A DNA stretch of 64,000 nt, taken from positions 1-64,000 of the forward strand of contig JAWXBR010000062.1 of NCBI GenBank assembly GCA_034440235.1, in the 5' to 3' direction. Origin of the DNA: JAWXBR01 sp034440235 (GTDB lineage: Bacteria > Bacteroidota > Ignavibacteria > Kapaibacteriales > Kapaibacteriaceae). Shown here in pieces: positions 61,796-64,000 of the stretch. The notes beneath the pieces are model-generated. The model had not been told where the DNA came from and made no database searches. It saw only the letters and a list, made by a program, of their open reading frames with translations. The position numbers were made by a program, and so were the translations under genes. Each line of letters opens with the position of its first letter. Position 1 is the stretch's first letter.

Positions 61796-61803
61796 TATCT
61801 TTG
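61796..61803 (+). promoter_or_regulatory. Bacteroidota-type -7 box (TATCTTTG) for cmk
   Basis: Exact TAnnTTTG, ending 5 bases before the ATG at 61809. The upstream stop (61785-61787) is 8 bp before it. The close distance predicts a leaderless or nearly leaderless cmk message. Confidence 0.6.
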
Positions 61804-61808
61804 TGGCA

Positions 61809-62513
61809 ATGGCAAAGCTGATCATCGTTACCATCGACGGACCTGCTGGTGCAGGGAAGTCTACCACCGCACGTCGTGTAGCAGAACGACTGGGCTACCT
61901 GTATATCGACACAGGGGCCATGTATAGAGCCGTTACGCTTGCTGCCTTGCGCAGCAACATCGAGCTTGACAATCAACACCTTGATGTACTTGTACATGAA
62001 GCTGACATCCAGCTTGTGTACACACCGCTCGGACAGCGCACAATTCTCAATGGCGAGGATGTAAGCGAAGCAATCCGTCATAGCGACGTTACAAACAAGG
62101 TCAGCGCTGTTAGCGCCCTTCCAGCCGTTCGAAACATCCTCGTTGCAAAACAACGTGAGATGGGAAGGGGCGGAGGGGTCGTCATGGATGGGCGTGATAT
62201 TGGCTCGGTTGTATTTCCCCATGCCGAAGTCAAAATCTATCTCATTGCTGCTCTTGAAGAGCGTATTCGCAGACGCACAACAGAAATGCAACGCAACGGC
62301 CACGCACTGACTGAAGATGACGTTCGTCATCAGATTGTCGAACGTGACGAAATGGACTCACAACGAGCAACGAGCCCCCTGGTCAAGCCCCCTGATGCAA
62401 TCGAAGTGGATACTACATCACTGGCAATCGATGAGCAGGTGGACAGAATTCTTGAGTACGTCGACAAGTATCACCGCACGTACGACATCATCTCTACGTA
62501 CGGAAATTTCTAA
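61809..62513 (+). CDS. cmk: Cytidylate kinase
   Basis: Phosphorylates CMP and dCMP. 234 residues from ATG 61809; a GTG at 61803 in the same frame overlaps the promoter box and is less likely. Phosphate-binding loop GPAGAGKSTTARR and the nucleotide-monophosphate part YIDTGAMYRAVT are at the N-terminus; GRDIGSVVFPHAEVK follows in the middle. ispH begins 52 bp after the stop. Confidence 0.95.
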   Translation: MAKLIIVTIDGPAGAGKSTTARRVAERLGYLYIDTGAMYRAVTLAALRSNIELDNQHLDVLVHEADIQLVYTPLGQRTILNGEDVSEAIRHSDVTNKVSAVSALPAVRNILVAKQREMGRGGGVVMDGRDIGSVVFPHAEVKIYLIAALEERIRRRTTEMQRNGHALTEDDVRHQIVERDEMDSQRATSPLVKPPDAIEVDTTSLAIDEQVDRILEYVDKYHRTYDIISTYGNF

Positions 62514-62564
62514 CGGCTGCGCCTCGGTTTCTAACGAACGCAACTAGCATGCACGCTAACAACA

Positions 62565-63482
62565 ATGAATGTCACCATCGATAAAAACAGTGGTTTCTGC
62601 TGGGGCGTTGTCCGCACTGTCCGCATCGCAGAAGACCAGCTTGCTGCCGAGCGAGAGAATCGCAATGTGTATGTGCTCGGACCCATCATTCACAACCCAA
62701 AAGAAATTGAAAGGTTAGAAGCCAAGGGGCTAAAGACCATTACTGTGAATGATTTTGAGGGGTTGGCAAATCAAGGTGTCAAAGTCATCGTACGCGCACA
62801 TGGCGAACCACCCGAGACGTATCGTCAAGCCTGGAAAAACGGTATTGAGATTATCGACGCAACATGTCCTGTCGTTACAAAGCTTCAGGAACGAGTCCGC
62901 AAGTTCTACGACCAAGGCTTCCAGGTTGTAGTATTCGGGAAAAAAGACCACGCTGAGGTTCTTGGTGTGCGCGGTGTTGTGAACGATGAGGCCATTGTTG
63001 TGAAATCCGTTGATGAAGCGATGGCACAGGTCGACGTTTCTCGACGTACCGTGCTCTTCTCGCAAACGACCATGGATAGGCCAACATTTCTGCTCATTCG
63101 CGACGCTCTTAAAGCACGGGTAGCTGAGTTAGTAGTTGACACAATGGAGAATATTGCTACTGAGTTTCATGCAAAGGATACCATTTGTGGTCAGGTCTCT
63201 GGGCGTGAAGACCAGCTTGCCGCCTTCGCCCGTGCAAACGATGTTATAATATTCGCCGCCGGTAAAGCCAGTTCGAATGGTAAAGTACTTTATGATGTAG
63301 CACGCGCTGCCAATCCACGCACTTATTTTATCGAAGACATCTCAGAGATAAAGTCCGAATGGCTTGAGAGCGCTATGAATGTTGGTATTAGCGGGGCTAC
63401 GAGCACACCACAGTGGTTTATGGAGGAGATTCGCGACCACCTTCGTAATAATTTCGTAAATTTGTCGTCTATGGGCATATAA
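62565..63482 (+). CDS. ispH: 4-hydroxy-3-methylbut-2-enyl diphosphate reductase
   Basis: Last step of the non-mevalonate isoprenoid pathway, giving IPP and DMAPP; holds a 4Fe-4S cluster. 305 residues. The three cluster Cys are Cys12 in SGFCWGVV, one in DATCPVVTKLQ and one in DTICGQVSGRE. The catalytic Glu/His motifs VRAHGEPP and FGKKDHAEV are also present. Its stop overlaps the promoter region of ssrA, which begins 15 bases after it. Confidence 0.96.
   Translation: MNVTIDKNSGFCWGVVRTVRIAEDQLAAERENRNVYVLGPIIHNPKEIERLEAKGLKTITVNDFEGLANQGVKVIVRAHGEPPETYRQAWKNGIEIIDATCPVVTKLQERVRKFYDQGFQVVVFGKKDHAEVLGVRGVVNDEAIVVKSVDEAMAQVDVSRRTVLFSQTTMDRPTFLLIRDALKARVAELVVDTMENIATEFHAKDTICGQVSGREDQLAAFARANDVIIFAAGKASSNGKVLYDVARAANPRTYFIEDISEIKSEWLESAMNVGISGATSTPQWFMEEIRDHLRNNFVNLSSMGI
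63457..63464 (+). promoter_or_regulatory. Bacteroidota-type -7 box (TAAATTTG) before ssrA
   Basis: Exact TAnnTTTG inside the last codons of ispH. Transcription would start about 25-30 bases before the mature 5-prime end of tmRNA, leaving a leader that RNase P can remove. Confidence 0.6.
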
Positions 63483-63497
63483 AGCACGAAGAAACAC

Positions 63498-63860
63498 GGG
63501 GATGTACCGGTTTCGACGGAGTGCTGATGATCTCGAAGACTCGTGTCGAGCTACGCTGGTGGAGCTCGTTAATACAACTGGCGAACAACAACAGGCGATA
63601 ACTTCGGTTATCGCATGGCTGCTTAATTAAGTAGCCATGCCATCGGACGGATGTTTGCCTATCGGCCTCCTCTCCGGTGACGCACTCAGATAGGCTGGCG
63701 CAACGTTGTGCATCAGGGCAACGCGCGAGAAAGTTCTGATGCTGGCAATTGGGCACCTGTCGATCGGTAACCCCGACTGCGAGACAAAGTTGATCGAAGA
63801 CACACGTGATATGCTTCGGTGATTCCACTTCGGACCCGGGTTCGACTCCCGGCATCTCCA
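63498..63860 (+). ncRNA. ssrA: Transfer-messenger RNA (tmRNA)
   Basis: The 5-prime end GGGGATGTACCGG followed by TTTCGACGG and the 3-prime end GTTCGACTCCCGGCATCTCCA are the conserved tRNA-like halves of tmRNA. GGGGATG pairs with CATCTCC (one G-T pair) to form the acceptor stem; the CCA end is not encoded (genomic CAA follows). Between the halves lies the message part at 63594-63626. It rescues stalled ribosomes and tags the product for degradation. Length is 363 bases. Confidence 0.97.
63594..63626 (+). other. Tag reading frame of tmRNA
   Basis: GGC is taken as the resume codon, giving GDNFGYRMAA then TAA. The choice is by alignment: the Chlorobium tag ADDYSYAMAA has the same length and ends in MAA. 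The frame is open further upstream (ACA codons), so the exact resume codon is inferred. Confidence 0.65.
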
Positions 63861-63884
63861 CAACGCTAGTCGAAAGCGAATCTT

Positions 63885-63918
63885 AAAGGGCCCCCCACCC
63901 GGGTCCCTTTTTCTTTTC
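63885..63918 (+). terminator. Intrinsic terminator of ssrA
   Basis: AAAGGG with CCC pairs with GGG and CCCTTT to form a long stem around a C-rich loop, followed by TTTTTCTTTT. It ends the tmRNA unit before the next gene. Confidence 0.85.
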
Positions 63919-63929
63919 CTACAACTCAT

Positions 63930-64000
63930 ATGCGCATCTGGGACATTCATCCGAAACTCCTCTGCCGACAGCACCTCTTAGGTGAACACCGTGAGTTACA
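63930..64000 (+). CDS. Pyrimidine dimer DNA glycosylase/endonuclease V-like (cut by window edge)
   Basis: The 23 codons up to the right edge read MRIWDIHPKLLCRQHLLGE followed by HRE. The CRQHLLGEHREL segment matches the N-terminal pattern of the Pyr_excise family (T4 endonuclease V has QHLMAEYREL at the same place). This family cuts UV-induced pyrimidine dimers. Only the first residues are visible, so the assignment depends on that match; the rest lies outside the window. Confidence 0.75.
   Translation, partial: MRIWDIHPKLLCRQHLLGEHREL

Noticed and set aside
1182..62731. FtsK-orienting (KOPS) role for AAGGGGCT
   Set aside because: Copies are split 12 to 12 between strands in one 64 kb window, whereas KOPS are strongly polar.
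1..64000. Insertion sequences, prophage, tRNA or rRNA genes
   Set aside because: No transposase, integrase, phage structural gene, or tRNA/rRNA signature was seen apart from tmRNA.

Overview
The window is a 64 kb stretch of a bacterial chromosome with mid GC content, judged by eye to be a little under 50 percent. It is packed with housekeeping genes on both strands and has no gap over 300 bases without a gene. Several signs point to the Bacteroidota/Chlorobiota side of the FCB group. There is a type IX secretion C-terminal sorting domain, and at least eight gene starts carry the Bacteroidota-type promoter box TAnnTTTG. BshA (bacillithiol synthesis) is present. The tmRNA tag ends in MAA, as the Chlorobium tag does, and small protein families typical of Bacteroidota occur. 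A Candidatus Kapabacteria or Ignavibacteria-like organism is a reasonable guess, but this is inference; no rRNA or complete marker set is present.

Layout. 1-899 is the N-terminal part of ftsK on the minus strand, cut by the window edge. 942-4221 is a tightly overlapping envelope operon (kdsA, lptC, tpiA, pgsA, pgpA). Next come hup with a strong terminator, then pyrB-carB-prmC. 9950-15883 holds a STAS protein followed by an ExbB-ExbD-ExbD-TonB energising module joined to a small membrane protein, a PstS-like lipoprotein and a TPR protein. 15953-22922 is a fatty-acid and phospholipid block (DUF177, rpmF, plsX, fabH, fabD, fabG, acpP, fabF, rnc). Between fabH and fabD lie six perfect 20-bp repeats, each a 7-codon minigene whose stop overlaps the next start. 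22968-33867 carries a large secreted peptidase/propeller/barrel protein, YigZ and BshA with overlapping divergent starts, an M20 peptidase, a folate enzyme, an unknown exported protein, a biotin carrier and a T9SS-exported propeller. 33982-40356 is a complete Dpp/Opp-type ABC importer. 40353-50437 has a TraB/GumN protein, a lipoprotein, a TPR protein, SecG, an acyl-CoA carboxylase beta subunit, a large FAD/Fe-S oxidoreductase, a glycosyltransferase and a MATE exporter.

50490-52246 is an ECF sigma factor, a likely anti-sigma factor and a Spy-like periplasmic protein. 52272-53663 is an AT-richer five-gene minus-strand island (rhodanese, DUF6132, DUF2892, DUF302, GDCCVxC) that looks acquired. 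It is followed by dnaE, a PHA-region protein, an RDD-PhnE fusion with PhnC, a second ECF sigma/membrane-protein pair, a DUF6249 protein, a HAD phosphatase, cmk, ispH, ssrA (tmRNA) with its terminator, and the start of a pyrimidine-dimer glycosylase.

The most unusual items are the fabH-fabD minigene chain, an octamer (AAGGGGCT) found 24 times by eye, promoter boxes so close to start codons that leaderless mRNAs are predicted, a 24-bp coding repeat inside pyrB, and the RDD-PhnE fusion.
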